Of a stretch of DNA of 64,000 nucleotides, positions 26,763 to 37,201 are shown piece by piece. Position numbers and translations under genes: made by a program. The stretch spans positions 42,744-106,743 of the forward strand of contig JACDEU010000001.1 of NCBI GenBank assembly GCA_013816245.1, given 5' to 3'. How positions within the stretch are numbered: position 1 is the stretch's first letter; the number at the start of each line of letters is the position of its first letter. Source of the stretch: Actinomycetota bacterium (GTDB lineage Bacteria > Actinomycetota > Thermoleophilia > Gaiellales > Gaiellaceae). The notes below the pieces were generated by a model. That model was not told the origin of the DNA and made no database searches. It was given only the letters and a program-made list of their open reading frames with translations.

Positions 26763-27450
26763 CTCTCTGCCGACCCTCAACTGGGACGAGTCGCTCCTGC
26801 GGCTGGCGCTCGCCGCAGTCCTCGGCGGCCTGATCGGCGTCGAACGCGAGTTGCGCGAGCGTGAGGCCGGGCTGCGCACGCACCTGCTCGTCTCCCTCGG
26901 TTCCGCGCTGTTCACGATCGTCGGCGCGTACGGATTTCACGAGTCCCTCGACTCCGGCGCCAATGTCGTTCGTGCCGACCCGACGCGCATCGCAGCGCAG
27001 ATCGTGACGGGCATCGGTTTTCTCGGCGCTGGCGCGATCATTCGCCAAGGCCTCTCGGTGCGCGGTCTGACGACGGCCGCGACGCTCTGGGTGGTTGCCG
27101 CAGTCGGGCTCGCGTGCGGCGCCGGCTATTACAGCGCGGCCGTGATCACAACCGCACTCGTGTTGCTCGCGCTCTATCCCCTGCGGGTCATCGCCTACCG
27201 CATCCTCGTGCGTTTCCGGCCGGAGGACGGGCACCTGCTTGTCGAGCTTCACGCAGGTGCTGCACCGGGCGAGATCATCGACGCGGTCGAGGCCACCGGC
27301 GCACGGGTCGATTCGGTGGTCGTCAGCCAGGAAGGCGACCGGCGCAGGCTCGAGCTCGGTCTCGCCTTGCCGAAAAACGCACGTTCGCCCGAGCTCGTCT
27401 TGAAGCTTGCCGACGTCGAAAGCGTCGTCGAGGTGCAGTGGGCGAACTGA
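26743..27450 (+). CDS. MgtC/SapB-family membrane protein
   Basis: A 235-residue protein with about five transmembrane segments in the first 150 residues and a soluble ACT-like C-terminal domain. Family motifs are [29 protein letters not shown] (shown here as [10 protein letters not shown] and [13 protein letters not shown]) and [14 protein letters not shown]. The TTG start at 26743 is supported by AGGAGG six bases upstream and lies inside the end of rph. Members affect magnesium or phosphate homeostasis, but the molecular activity is unsettled. Confidence 0.88.
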   Translation: MLHLAASSLPTLNWDESLLRLALAAVLGGLIGVERELREREAGLRTHLLVSLGSALFTIVGAYGFHESLDSGANVVRADPTRIAAQIVTGIGFLGAGAIIRQGLSVRGLTTAATLWVVAAVGLACGAGYYSAAVITTALVLLALYPLRVIAYRILVRFRPEDGHLLVELHAGAAPGEIIDAVEATGARVDSVVVSQEGDRRRLELGLALPKNARSPELVLKLADVESVVEVQWAN

Positions 27451-28007
27451 AGGCGCGCCTCGCGTCGCGCAACCCAGGGAAGGCGCGTGAGCTCGAGCAC
27501 CTCCTGCCGAGCTGGACGATCGAACCGCTCGCCGCAGAGGACTATCCGCCGGAGAACGGCGCGACGTACTACGACAATGCGCGGGGCAAGGCTCTCTTCG
27601 GCCGGGCGCTGGCACGCGAGGACGAGTGGGTGATCGGCGAGGACTCCGGCATCGAGGTCGAAGCGCTCGACGGTGGGCCCGGAGTGCGTTCGGCTCGGTC
27701 CGGCGGAACAGATCCGGCCGGTTGGCTTCTCGGTGAGCTGAGCGGTGTGGAGGGGCGAGGCGCGCGCTACGTCAGTGAGCTCGTGGTGGTGTCCCCTTCC
27801 GGTGAGGAGTTTCGCGGCACGGGCACGCTCGAGGGGCGGATCGGTGGGGAGGCTCGCGGCACCGAGGGGTTCGGCTTCGATCCGATCTTCATCCCCAAGG
27901 GTCGAGATCAGACCGTTGCCGAGCTGGGCAACGAGTGGAAGCGGGACAACTCGCATCGCGCGAACGCCGCTCGCGAATTGCTCGCTGCCCTACGCGAGCC
28001 CCGCTAG
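27438..28007 (+). CDS. rdgB: XTP/dITP diphosphatase (Ham1/RdgB)
   Basis: A house-cleaning NTPase that removes ITP and XTP. It has 189 residues, with ASRNPGKARELEHLL (nucleotide loop), GEDSGIEVEALDGGPGVRSAR and FGFDPIFIP. GTG 27438 overlaps the MgtC-like gene by 13 bp. Its last 18 bp overlap the convergent YihY-type gene. Confidence 0.93.
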   Translation: MGELKARLASRNPGKARELEHLLPSWTIEPLAAEDYPPENGATYYDNARGKALFGRALAREDEWVIGEDSGIEVEALDGGPGVRSARSGGTDPAGWLLGELSGVEGRGARYVSELVVVSPSGEEFRGTGTLEGRIGGEARGTEGFGFDPIFIPKGRDQTVAELGNEWKRDNSHRANAARELLAALREPR

Positions 28008-28817
28008 GTCTTCGACCCCCCGCTGTTCGGCACGGCGGGCGCGCCACCAGTTGATCTCCGCTCCGAGAACGATCACGTTCGACATCACGTAGAGCCAGAC
28101 GAGGAGGATCGCCGGAGCGCCGAACGCGCGCAGGGCCGGGTTCAAATCGGCGTAGCGTTGGTACAGCGGTAGCACCTGGAACGTCGCCTCGAGCAAGATG
28201 GTGGCGAAGATCGAGCCCGGCAGGACTTCGCGCAGGGTCAGGTCCTCGTTCGTCAGGAAGTAGTAACAGGACACGAGGAAGACGAGCACGCCGAGGAGCG
28301 ACACGCCGATCGACAGCGCGTAGGCGACCGCAGCATTCGAGATGAAGCCCGCGGCGTACTCCTGCAGCGCAGCAACGCCCAACGAGCCTGCCAGCAGGGC
28401 GACGAAGAGCGTCACGAGCGAGCCGCCCATCAGCAGGAAGGCCCGCGCCTTTCCGTGCAGGAACGACCGGTTGGGCCGGCCGTAGACGATGTTGAACGCT
28501 GACTCGAGCACGCTGAAGAGCGAGAGCGACGTCCACAGGAGTGCGAGGCCACCGATGATCCCGAGGGTCGCCGCGTTGTCCTGCACGCTGTGGACGAGGT
28601 CGATGATGCGGTCGATTGGCGTGCCGGGCAGGGTCTTCTTGACCTCCCGGACGAGGAAGGACGACTCGTCGGCCCTTCCGGTCAATCCCAGCAAGGAGAG
28701 AGACAGGAAGGTCAGCGGGACGAAGGAGAGCAGCGCGAAGTAGGCGATCATCGCGGCCAGATGCGGGCCGCGGTCGGCGAAGAACTTCCCGAGGATGTCC
28801 CTTCGGCGGACTCGCAT
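27990..28817 (-). CDS. YihY/BrkB-family inner membrane protein
   Basis: A 275-residue membrane protein with about six transmembrane segments (formerly annotated as ribonuclease BN). Typical features are AAMIAYFALLSFVPL near the N-terminus and LPGSIFATILLEATF with VWLYVMSNVIVLGAEIN at the end. Function is unproven. The ATG at 28817 lies 8 nt after a GATACT box on the minus strand and 31 bp from the divergent roadblock gene. Confidence 0.85.
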   Translation of the reverse strand: MRVRRRDILGKFFADRGPHLAAMIAYFALLSFVPLTFLSLSLLGLTGRADESSFLVREVKKTLPGTPIDRIIDLVHSVQDNAATLGIIGGLALLWTSLSLFSVLESAFNIVYGRPNRSFLHGKARAFLLMGGSLVTLFVALLAGSLGVAALQEYAAGFISNAAVAYALSIGVSLLGVLVFLVSCYYFLTNEDLTLREVLPGSIFATILLEATFQVLPLYQRYADLNPALRAFGAPAILLVWLYVMSNVIVLGAEINWWRARRAEQRGVEDLAGLA

Positions 28818-28833
28818 CCTGCGGGAGTATCCC

Positions 28834-28839
28834 TATGCT
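28834..28839 (+). promoter_or_regulatory. -10 box (TATGCT) of the roadblock/pyrE operon
   Basis: TATGCT is followed after 9 nt by ATG 28849, giving an almost leaderless transcript. Confidence 0.5.
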
Positions 28840-28848
28840 TCACCGAAC

Positions 28849-29310
28849 ATGGACGCCCAGCAGGCACTCGCCGACCTGACGGAGATCTCCTCTCAGATCG
28901 AGGCCGCCGTGGTCTTCGACGACCAGGGCAAGGTCGCAGGGTCGACGCTCGCCGACAGCGGTTCCGCAAACGGGCTCGCGAAGTCGGCAGGCGAGCTGCT
29001 CGCCGCCGCCGAGGAAGTCAAGACCGGGGACAGCGCGCTCACTCAGCTCGAGGTGTCCACGGGAGAGGGCAGCGTGTTCGTCGTGCGTGACGGCAAGACT
29101 TGTATCGCGGCCACAACTGGCGGCAATCCGACGGCCGGGCTCGTCTTCTACGACCTGAAGTCCGCGCTGCGAAGCGTGAAGAAGCCCGCACCAAAGCGTG
29201 CGCCGGCCAAGAAGACCGCGAAAGCCGCGAAGAAGAAGACCGCCGCTGCGTCGGCCAAGAAGACCGCTGCACGCAAGCCGGCGACGAGGAAGAAGCCGGA
29301 TGCGTCGTAG
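28849..29310 (+). CDS. roadblock/LC7-like protein with lysine-alanine-rich tail
   Basis: A 153-residue protein. Residues 1-105 look like a roadblock/LC7 domain (IEAAVVFDDQGKVAGSTLAD, then SVFVVRDGKTCIAATTGGNP), a fold that often regulates small GTPases. Residues 107-153 are a basic tail rich in Lys, Ala and Pro (e.g. KKTAKAAKKKTAAASAKK), like histone H1 or mycobacterial HU tails. This combination suggests nucleic acid binding. It starts a cluster with a 68-residue protein and pyrE. Confidence 0.65.
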   Translation: MDAQQALADLTEISSQIEAAVVFDDQGKVAGSTLADSGSANGLAKSAGELLAAAEEVKTGDSALTQLEVSTGEGSVFVVRDGKTCIAATTGGNPTAGLVFYDLKSALRSVKKPAPKRAPAKKTAKAAKKKTAAASAKKTAARKPATRKKPDAS

Positions 29311-29506
29311 CATCGCTGCAGCGCTCGGCGTCGCCGGAGGCATGCTCGCCGGCGCAGCGTTCATCCGGCGACAGGGCGCCAGTCGAGAGCGCGCCGATCT
29401 CTACTTCGAAGACGGGTCGATGCTGTCGCTCACGAACGGCTCACCCGGTGCCGACAGGCTGCTGCCCCTCGCGCGAGAAGTCATACGGAACGCCAGAACT
29501 CGTTGA
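29300..29506 (+). CDS. small hypothetical protein with N-terminal hydrophobic segment
   Basis: A 68-residue protein. Residues 4-22 are hydrophobic and Ala/Gly-rich after a basic start (MRRSIAAALGVAGG), so a membrane anchor or signal is likely. The remainder contains ADLYFEDGSMLSLTNGSPGA. The ATG lies inside the end of the roadblock gene, and the stop overlaps the pyrE start (TTGA). I do not recognise the family; the tight overlaps on both sides support that it is real. Confidence 0.6.
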   Translation: MRRSIAAALGVAGGMLAGAAFIRRQGASRERADLYFEDGSMLSLTNGSPGADRLLPLAREVIRNARTR

Positions 29507-30060
29507 ACGACGACGAGCTGAAGCTCGCCATCCGCGAGCACGCCTATCTCGAGGGCGACTTCCTTCTCCGTTCGGGGAAGCGCTCGAAGTACTACCTCGA
29601 CAAGTATCGCTTCGAGACGCGGCCCGACATCCTCGCCGCCGTGGGTGAGCGGATCGCCCGGGGTGTCGCAGAGTTCGAGCCGGAGGCGACCCGTCTTGCC
29701 GGGCCCGAGCTCGGCGCCGTTCCACTTGCAGCAGCGGGCTCGCTCGCCTCGGGTCTGCCGTTTCTGATCGTGCGCAAGGCCGCCAAGGACTACGGCACGT
29801 CGAATCGGCTCGAAGGCGCGTACGAGCACGGGGAAACCGTTTGCCTCGTCGAGGACGTCGTCACGTCCGGCGGGGCACTCCTGGAGGCCGTGGAGGCGCT
29901 CCGGGACGCCGGTCTGACGGTGCGAACGGCCGTCTGTGTCGTCGATCGAGAGGAGGGCGGAGCCGACGCGCTGGCACGCCAAGCGGTGCGCCTCCGACCC
30001 ATTTTCAGGGCGAGCGAGGTTCTCGAAGCGTCGAAAAGACCCGCAAAACCGCATGGTTGA
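29503..30060 (+). CDS. pyrE: orotate phosphoribosyltransferase
   Basis: This enzyme converts orotate and PRPP to OMP in pyrimidine synthesis. It has 185 residues with GDFLLRSGKRSKYYLDKYRFET at the N-terminal hood (ends only quoted here: FLLRSGKRSKYYLDKY) and the PRPP loop VCLVEDVVTSGGALLEA. The start is TTG 29503 overlapping the preceding stop. pyrF lies 434 bp downstream, separated by the HU gene. Confidence 0.92.
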   Translation: MNDDELKLAIREHAYLEGDFLLRSGKRSKYYLDKYRFETRPDILAAVGERIARGVAEFEPEATRLAGPELGAVPLAAAGSLASGLPFLIVRKAAKDYGTSNRLEGAYEHGETVCLVEDVVTSGGALLEAVEALRDAGLTVRTAVCVVDREEGGADALARQAVRLRPIFRASEVLEASKRPAKPHG

Positions 30061-30125
30061 GCCAGTCCGACGCGGCTGTTAGGGTCCTTTCCCGTGGACC
30101 CGACCGTCGACAGGAGGAGTGGGAC

Positions 30126-30413
30126 TTGACGAAACAGGAGTTCGTTAACGAGGTCGCGAGGCGCGCCGACCTCTCGAGTCGCGATGCGTCGAAGGCCGTA
30201 GACGCCTTCCTCGAGTCGATCACAGACACGCTTAAGGGCGGCGGCGAGGTGGCCTTCACGGGCTTCGGGAAGTTCACGACCCAGCACCGCAAGGAACGTC
30301 AGGGCGTGAATCCCCGCAATCCGACGCAGAAGGTGACTATCCCGGCAGCCACGGTGCCGAAGTTCTCCGCGGGGAGTCAGCTCAAGGCAGCCGTCAAGGG
30401 CGGCGGCACCTAA
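30126..30413 (+). CDS. HU-family DNA-binding protein
   Basis: A 95-residue histone-like protein that bends DNA. It shows TKQEFVNEVARRADLS at the start, VAFTGFGKFTTQHR and the DNA-intercalating arm RQGVNPRNPTQKVTIPA. The TTG start at 30126 is set by AGGAGG (30112-30117). It has no basic C-terminal tail, in contrast to the nearby roadblock protein. A strong terminator follows. Confidence 0.94.
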   Translation: MTKQEFVNEVARRADLSSRDASKAVDAFLESITDTLKGGGEVAFTGFGKFTTQHRKERQGVNPRNPTQKVTIPAATVPKFSAGSQLKAAVKGGGT

Positions 30414-30436
30414 CTCAAGCCCTTTCTCCAAGAACC

Positions 30437-30464
30437 GCGAAGGCCGCGCACCCGCGGCCTTCGC
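30437..30464 (+). terminator. Rho-independent terminator of the HU gene
   Basis: A perfect 12-bp stem (30437-30448 with 30453-30464) around the loop CACC, followed by CGTCTTT. Confidence 0.88.
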
Positions 30465-30480
30465 CGTCTTTGGAGGGCAG

Positions 30481-30486
30481 TACTCT
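30481..30486 (+). promoter_or_regulatory. leaderless promoter of pyrF (TACTCT)
   Basis: TACTCT is followed after 7 nt by GTG 30494. Confidence 0.5.
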
Positions 30487-30493
30487 CAGCAGC

Positions 30494-31402
30494 GTGGCCG
30501 CCGTCGCGACGACGAACTTCGCCGACCGCCTCGCCGAGGCGGTCGAGCGCAAGCGCTCGCAGCTCGTCGTCGGTCTCGATCCGCGGCCCGATCTCCTCCC
30601 GGTCGAACTGAAGGGCGATGCCCATCTCGGCCGTGAACAGGCCGCAGACGCGTGCGGGCGTTTCTGTCGTGGGCTCGTGGATGCGGTTGCGCCGTACGTC
30701 GTCGCCGTCAAGCCTCAGGTCGCCTTCTTCGAGGCACTCGGGCCCGATGGGCTGCGTGCGCTCGAGGACGTCTGCGCCTACTCGCGATCGGCAGGCCTGC
30801 AGGTGATCGCGGACGCGAAGCGCGGAGACATCGGCTCGACCGCGCGCGCGTACGCCGCCGCGTTTCTCGAATCGGCGAACGGCAACGCGGCGCTCGCGGA
30901 CGCGCTGACGGTCAACCCTTACCTCGGCCGCGATTCGCTCGATCCCTATCTCGCCGTCTGTCGTCGCGACGGTGCCGGAATCTTCTGCGTCGTCAAGACG
31001 TCGAACGCGGGCGGCGGGGAGGTGCAGGATCTGGTCTTGTCAGACGGCCGTCCCGTGTGGCACCAGGTTGCCGAGCTCGTCGCGGAGTGGGGCGCCGACC
31101 TGGTCGGAGAACACGGGCTTTCCTCCGTGGGCGCCGTCATCGGCGCAACACACCCGCGGGCCGTCGGTGAGGCGCGCCGACTGCTGCCGCGTGCCATCCT
31201 GCTGCTGCCCGGCGTGGGCGCTCAGGGCGCCACACCGGCCGACGTCGCCCGCGCGTTCACGAGCGGGCCGGCGAGTGCGCTGGTGAACGTCTCGCGCGAC
31301 GTCATCTACGCGTTCCGCGTTTCCGGGATGGACTGGCGGACCGCGGCCGCGGCCGAGGCCTCGAAGTACGCCCGCGAAGTGTGGGCCGTGTCCGGCTGGT
31401 AA
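30494..31402 (+). CDS. pyrF: orotidine-5'-phosphate decarboxylase (type 2)
   Basis: This enzyme makes UMP from OMP. It has 302 residues, the longer subfamily-2 type. Catalytic residues lie in QVIADAKRGDIGSTARAY, and the phosphate loop in LLPGVGAQGATP. I chose GTG 30494 because the upstream TTG at 30470 lies in the terminator tail, while the GTG is 7 nt from a -10 box. The enzyme completes the pyrimidine step begun by pyrE. Confidence 0.93.
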   Translation: MAAVATTNFADRLAEAVERKRSQLVVGLDPRPDLLPVELKGDAHLGREQAADACGRFCRGLVDAVAPYVVAVKPQVAFFEALGPDGLRALEDVCAYSRSAGLQVIADAKRGDIGSTARAYAAAFLESANGNAALADALTVNPYLGRDSLDPYLAVCRRDGAGIFCVVKTSNAGGGEVQDLVLSDGRPVWHQVAELVAEWGADLVGEHGLSSVGAVIGATHPRAVGEARRLLPRAILLLPGVGAQGATPADVARAFTSGPASALVNVSRDVIYAFRVSGMDWRTAAAAEASKYAREVWAVSGW

Positions 31403-31411
31403 CGGGGGCCG

Positions 31412-31798
31412 ATGGATCCGCGCAGACGCCAGGAGCTGACGCGGTACGGCGCACCGGCTGCGTTCCTCGCCGCCGTCACGATCGGGGCGATCCTGGTCAA
31501 GGCGGGCCTGAACGGCAACTCCTCCACGACGGTGCCCACGCTTTCGAGCTCAGCCCGGACTACTACTGCAGCGACGACCACGACGAAGCTCGTCCTCACG
31601 ACGCCGCAGGGCTCGACGACCGGGTCGACTACGACCGAGACCACGACTCCGGGCGCCGAGTACTACGCGGTCCAGAGCGGCGACACGCTCGGCTCCATCG
31701 CCCAGAAGTACAACACCACGGTGGACGAGCTGATGACGCTGAATCCCGGCGTCGATCCCACGGCCCTGACGGTGGGGCAAAAGATCCGCGTCAAGTAG
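31412..31798 (+). CDS. LysM-domain protein with N-terminal membrane anchor
   Basis: A 128-residue protein. A hydrophobic segment (about residues 15-32) is followed by a Thr/Ser-rich linker (residues 38-80) and one C-terminal LysM domain (YYAVQSGDTLGSIAQKYN...LTVGQKIRVK), which binds peptidoglycan. It lies immediately before the D-Ala-D-Ala carboxypeptidase gene, so both probably serve the cell wall. Confidence 0.82.
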   Translation: MDPRRRQELTRYGAPAAFLAAVTIGAILVKAGLNGNSSTTVPTLSSSARTTTAATTTTKLVLTTPQGSTTGSTTTETTTPGAEYYAVQSGDTLGSIAQKYNTTVDELMTLNPGVDPTALTVGQKIRVK

Positions 31799-31801
31799 CC
31801 T
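31796..31801 (+). promoter_or_regulatory. leaderless promoter of the carboxypeptidase gene (TAGCCT)
   Basis: TAGCCT, which includes the TAG stop of the LysM gene, is followed after 8 nt by GTG 31810. Confidence 0.45.
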
Positions 31802-31809
31802 TACCGTTC

Positions 31810-32931
31810 GTGTTCCTGCGCATCAGCGCCGTCGCCGTCGCGGCGCTTGCCTTCACTGCTGCTGCGCACGCAGCTGCGCCCACGGTGTCGGCGCGCGCGT
31901 TCATCGTCGAGAATCCCGCAACGGGTGAAATTCTCGCGCAGCACGGTGCCTGGTCGCGCGTCCCGATTGCCAGCATCACGAAGCTGATGACAGTGCTCGT
32001 CACGCTCGAGCATGCGAAATGGAACGACGTCGTGCTCGTCCGCTCGGACGCGGCGGCGGTAGGTGAATCGACGGTGCACCTGCGTGAGGGTGAGCGCATC
32101 ACTGTCGGCGACCTGGTCAGGGCAGCCCTGATCCAGAGCGCCAACGACGCGGCCGTGGCACTCGCCGACCACGTTGGCCGCGGAAATCGCGCCGCGTTCG
32201 TGGCCATGATGAACGCGAAGGCCCAGGAGCTCGGGCTCGAGCGAACGCACTTCGTCCGCCCTGACGGTCTGGACGTGCGCGGGCACTACTCAACCGCGTG
32301 GGACGTCACCAAGCTTGCAGAGGCGGCGATGCGGGTGCGCGCGATCCGCTCGGTCGTGCGTCTTAGGACCGACACGATCGCGGGCAGGCGCCGCTTGCAC
32401 ACGTGGAACGACCTACTGGGCGTCTTCAAGGGCCTATACGGCGTGAAGACGGGACACACCGGAGCTGCGGGCTGGTGCGAAGTCGCAGCGGTGCGACGAA
32501 ACGGTGTCACCCTTTACGCGACTGTGCTCGGCAGTCCTACCCGCTCACAACGCAATGCCGATCTGGCCTCGCTGCTGCGCTGGGGGATCTCCCGCTATCG
32601 GCCTGTGTGGGTGGTTCCGCGCGGGCGCGTCTACCTCCAGGCTGGGGTCGGCTACGGAAAGGACGCCGTTCCGATCGTGGCAGCGCGACAAGTTGCTCGC
32701 ACTGTCCGGATCGACAAGCCGCTTGTCGAGCGTGTGATCGCCCCGAACGCCCTCGCGCTTCCCGTGGCGCGCGGGCAGCGGGTCGGCGAGCTGCGGATCT
32801 ATTCCGGCCGCCGCCTCGTAGCGCGGCAGCCCCTCGTCGCTCAGCGCGCCGCAGCCAAGCCGTCGTTCGGCGGGCGCCTCGGGTTCTACGCGGGCAGGAC
32901 TTTCAGCCACCTGGGAGACTGGTTCTCGTGA
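31810..32931 (+). CDS. D-alanyl-D-alanine carboxypeptidase (S11, PBP5-like)
   Basis: A 373-residue exported enzyme that trims the terminal D-Ala of peptidoglycan stems. A signal peptide (about residues 1-23) precedes the catalytic domain with SxxK (Ser55-Lys58 in IASITKLM), SxN (110-112 in IQSANDAAVAL) and KTG (GVKTGHTG) motifs. A smaller C-terminal domain follows. The GTG 31810 start fits the signal peptide and the -10 box. Its stop overlaps the sugar-kinase start (GTGA). Confidence 0.9.
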   Translation: MFLRISAVAVAALAFTAAAHAAAPTVSARAFIVENPATGEILAQHGAWSRVPIASITKLMTVLVTLEHAKWNDVVLVRSDAAAVGESTVHLREGERITVGDLVRAALIQSANDAAVALADHVGRGNRAAFVAMMNAKAQELGLERTHFVRPDGLDVRGHYSTAWDVTKLAEAAMRVRAIRSVVRLRTDTIAGRRRLHTWNDLLGVFKGLYGVKTGHTGAAGWCEVAAVRRNGVTLYATVLGSPTRSQRNADLASLLRWGISRYRPVWVVPRGRVYLQAGVGYGKDAVPIVAARQVARTVRIDKPLVERVIAPNALALPVARGQRVGELRIYSGRRLVARQPLVAQRAAAKPSFGGRLGFYAGRTFSHLGDWFS

Positions 32932-33881
32932 TCGTGACGGTCACGCTCAACGCCGCAATCGACCGGACACTGACGGTGCCGAACTTCCAGCTCGGCCACA
33001 GACACCGGGCGAGTCAGGGGCTCACGCTCGCAGGCGGGAAGGGAATCAACGTCGCGCGCGCGCTCAAGCGGCTGGATGTTCCCGTGGTCGCGACCGGTTT
33101 GGCCGGCGGGCGAACAGGGACGCGCATCGTCGAGGAGCTGACGTCGGAGGCGATCCTGAACGACTTCGTTCGAATCGCAGACGAATCGCGGACGTCGAGC
33201 GCGGTGGTCGACCCGACGGCCGGGACCTACACGGAGATCAACGAGTGGGGGCCACATGTCGAGCCCGAGGAGCTGGCGATGCTGCTCGAGAAGATCAGCT
33301 ACCTCGCGCGTGGCGCCGACATGGTCGTCTTCGCCGGCACCCTGCCGCGCGGAGTCGAAGATTCGTTCTACGCCGAGGCGATCCGTGATCTGAACCGGCG
33401 CAACGTCCCGGCGGTGCTCGACTCGGAAGGACCGCCGCTTCGGCTCGGCGTCGAGGCGGAAGCATTCCTCGTGACGCCCAATCAGCGAGAGGCGGAAGGG
33501 CTCGTCGGGCAGGAGTTCGGCGACGACGAGGACTACACCATGGCCCTCGACCGGATCGCGGACATGGGCGCACGGAACGTCCTCATCACCTCCGACACGC
33601 GTAGCTTCGGCCTCTTCCGTGCGGACCGAAAGCGGACGCTGTTCCGCGCCGAAGCGCCGCAGGTAGAGCCGGTCTCGGCCGTCGGCTCGGGAGACGTGCT
33701 CCTGGCGGCGTTCCTCGCCGCGCGGCTCGCGGAGAAGCCGCTCGAAGAGTCGCTGTGCGCAGCCGTTGCGGCCGGAGCCGCTTCCACGCTCGAAGTCGGA
33801 GCCGGCCGCTTTGAGCCGCGCGAGGCGTCGAAGCTGCAGGGCGCTGTCGACGTTCACGAGCTTGAGCCCGTGGCCGGCTGA
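32928..33881 (+). CDS. 1-phosphofructokinase-family (PfkB) sugar kinase
   Basis: A 317-residue ribokinase-fold kinase of the 1-phosphofructokinase/tagatose-6-phosphate kinase branch. Motifs are TLAGGKGINVARAL near the N-terminus and the catalytic anion-hole AVGSGDVLLAAF. It phosphorylates a hexose phosphate, but no sugar transporter is adjacent, so the substrate is open. The start is GTG 32928, overlapping the carboxypeptidase stop. Confidence 0.87.
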   Translation: MIVTVTLNAAIDRTLTVPNFQLGHRHRASQGLTLAGGKGINVARALKRLDVPVVATGLAGGRTGTRIVEELTSEAILNDFVRIADESRTSSAVVDPTAGTYTEINEWGPHVEPEELAMLLEKISYLARGADMVVFAGTLPRGVEDSFYAEAIRDLNRRNVPAVLDSEGPPLRLGVEAEAFLVTPNQREAEGLVGQEFGDDEDYTMALDRIADMGARNVLITSDTRSFGLFRADRKRTLFRAEAPQVEPVSAVGSGDVLLAAFLAARLAEKPLEESLCAAVAAGAASTLEVGAGRFEPREASKLQGAVDVHELEPVAG

Positions 33882-33897
33882 CGTCGGGGCGGGGTGC

Positions 33898-35418
<1,521 letters not shown>

Positions 35419-35458
35419 AGTCCTGCCGCTGCCCGAGCGTCCGGCCGAGGAGCGGCCC

Positions 35459-36979
35459 GTGCTCGTGGTCGACCTGGGCGGCCAGTACGCGCAGCTGATC
35501 GCCCGTCGAGTGCGCGAGGCTCGTGTCTACTCCGAGCTCGTCCCGCACACGATCACCGCGCAACAGGTGCTGGCCCGTCAACCGCACGCCCTCATCCTGT
35601 CGGGCGGACCTGCGTCGGTGTACGCCGAGGGCGCTCCGCATATCGACCCTGAAGTGTTGAAGCTCGGCATTCCGACGCTCGGGATCTGTTACGGGATGCA
35701 ACTCATGGCGCTGGAGCTCGGCGGCTCAGTCGAGCGCACCGGTGCCTCGGAGTTCGGCAAGACCGAATTGGTGGCGCCGAGCGGCCAGCTGTTCGAAGGC
35801 CTCGCGAGCGAACAGACGGTGTGGATGAGCCACAGGGACTCCGTGACGGCGCCCCCGGAAGGCGCCGTGGTCGTAGCGGGATCGGCGTCGACCCCGGTCG
35901 CAGCCTTCGAGGCGCCTGCGCGTGGGCTCTATGGCGTTCAGTTCCACCCTGAGGTGGTGCACACGACGCAGGGGCAGGAGGTGCTGAAGAACTTCCTCTT
36001 CCGAGTCGCGGGAGCACCGCCGGCGTGGACGCCTGCAGCCGTGATCGAGGAACAGGTCGAGCGCATCCGCGCCCAGGTCGGACGCGAGCGCGTGCTGTGC
36101 GCCTTGAGCGGCGGTGTCGACTCCGCCGTCGCAGCCCTTCTCGTGCACAAGGCGGTCGGTGATCAGCTGACGTGTGTCTTCGTCGACCACGGACTGTTGC
36201 GCGAGAACGAGGCGGAGCAGGTCGTCGAGACCTTCGGCGGTCACTTTCACGTCCCACTCGTGCACGTGCAGGCGCAGGAGCGTTTCCTCTCGCGTCTCGA
36301 GGGCATCGACGATCCGGAGGAGAAGCGCAAGATCGTCGGCGAGGAGTTCATCCGTGTCTTCGAAGAAGAGGCGGGCTCACTCGGAGACGTTCGCTTCCTC
36401 GTGCAGGGCACGCTGTACTCCGACGTGATCGAGTCGGGCGGCGAGGACGGAGTCGCTGCAGTCATCAAGTCGCATCACAACGTCGGCGGCCTGCCTGCCG
36501 ACATGCGGATGGAGCTGGTCGAGCCGTTGCGCCTGCTCTTTAAGGACGAGGTGCGCCGCGTCGGGGAGGAGCTCGGCATGCCGGAACGGATGGTGTGGCG
36601 CCAACCGTTCCCGGGGCCTGGTCTCGCAATCCGGATCATCGGCGAGGTGACGCCGGAGCGGCTCGAGATCCTCCGCTTCGCGGACGCGATCCTGCAGGAA
36701 GAGATCCGGCGTGCCGGCCTCTATCGCGAGCTGTGGCAGTCGTTCGCCGTCCTGCCCGCAATCCGTTCGGTGGGCGTGCAGGGAGACGAGCGCACCTATG
36801 CGTATCCGATCGTGATCCGCGCGGTGACGTCGGAAGACGCAATGACCGCAGACTGGGCGCGTCTTCCCTACGACGTGCTAGAGACGATCTCGAGCAGGAT
36901 CATCAACGAGATCCCGGGCGTCAACCGAGTCGCCCTCGACCTGAGCTCGAAGCCGCCCGCCACGATCGAGTGGGAGTAG
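35459..36979 (+). CDS. guaA: GMP synthase (glutamine-hydrolysing)
   Basis: Converts XMP to GMP using glutamine. The 506-residue protein has an N-terminal GATase domain (Cys77 in [10 protein letters not shown], His/Glu in QFHPEVVHT), the ATP pyrophosphatase P-loop ([13 protein letters not shown]) and the dimerisation domain ending [12 protein letters not shown] 35459 follows GAGGAG by six bases. No terminator is visible after it. Confidence 0.97.
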   Translation: MLVVDLGGQYAQLIARRVREARVYSELVPHTITAQQVLARQPHALILSGGPASVYAEGAPHIDPEVLKLGIPTLGICYGMQLMALELGGSVERTGASEFGKTELVAPSGQLFEGLASEQTVWMSHRDSVTAPPEGAVVVAGSASTPVAAFEAPARGLYGVQFHPEVVHTTQGQEVLKNFLFRVAGAPPAWTPAAVIEEQVERIRAQVGRERVLCALSGGVDSAVAALLVHKAVGDQLTCVFVDHGLLRENEAEQVVETFGGHFHVPLVHVQAQERFLSRLEGIDDPEEKRKIVGEEFIRVFEEEAGSLGDVRFLVQGTLYSDVIESGGEDGVAAVIKSHHNVGGLPADMRMELVEPLRLLFKDEVRRVGEELGMPERMVWRQPFPGPGLAIRIIGEVTPERLEILRFADAILQEEIRRAGLYRELWQSFAVLPAIRSVGVQGDERTYAYPIVIRAVTSEDAMTADWARLPYDVLETISSRIINEIPGVNRVALDLSSKPPATIEWE

Positions 36980-37201
36980 CAGGTCGGTCGTCGCCATGTT
37001 GCGGGCATTCAGTCGCACTCGTCCTTAGCGCCACGCTGTAACCGTGTAGCTCTCAGTGGGGCCAGAACGGACGCGCCTGGAACCGGCTCTTTCTTAAGGT
37101 CTGACCCGAAGACAGCGGCCGAAGCGGACGCCTGTGGAAAACGCCGTTCCGCATCTGTTCGTGCCGACCTGGGGCCAACTCTGCATCTAGCGCATCTGCA
37201 G
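36980..37201. other. 222-bp intergenic region between guaA and the acylphosphatase gene
   Basis: I see no convincing gene, tRNA or terminator. CTAGCGCA occurs twice 15 bp apart at its right edge (37187-37194 and 37202-37209, the second copy crossing the acylphosphatase stop). Confidence 0.4.
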
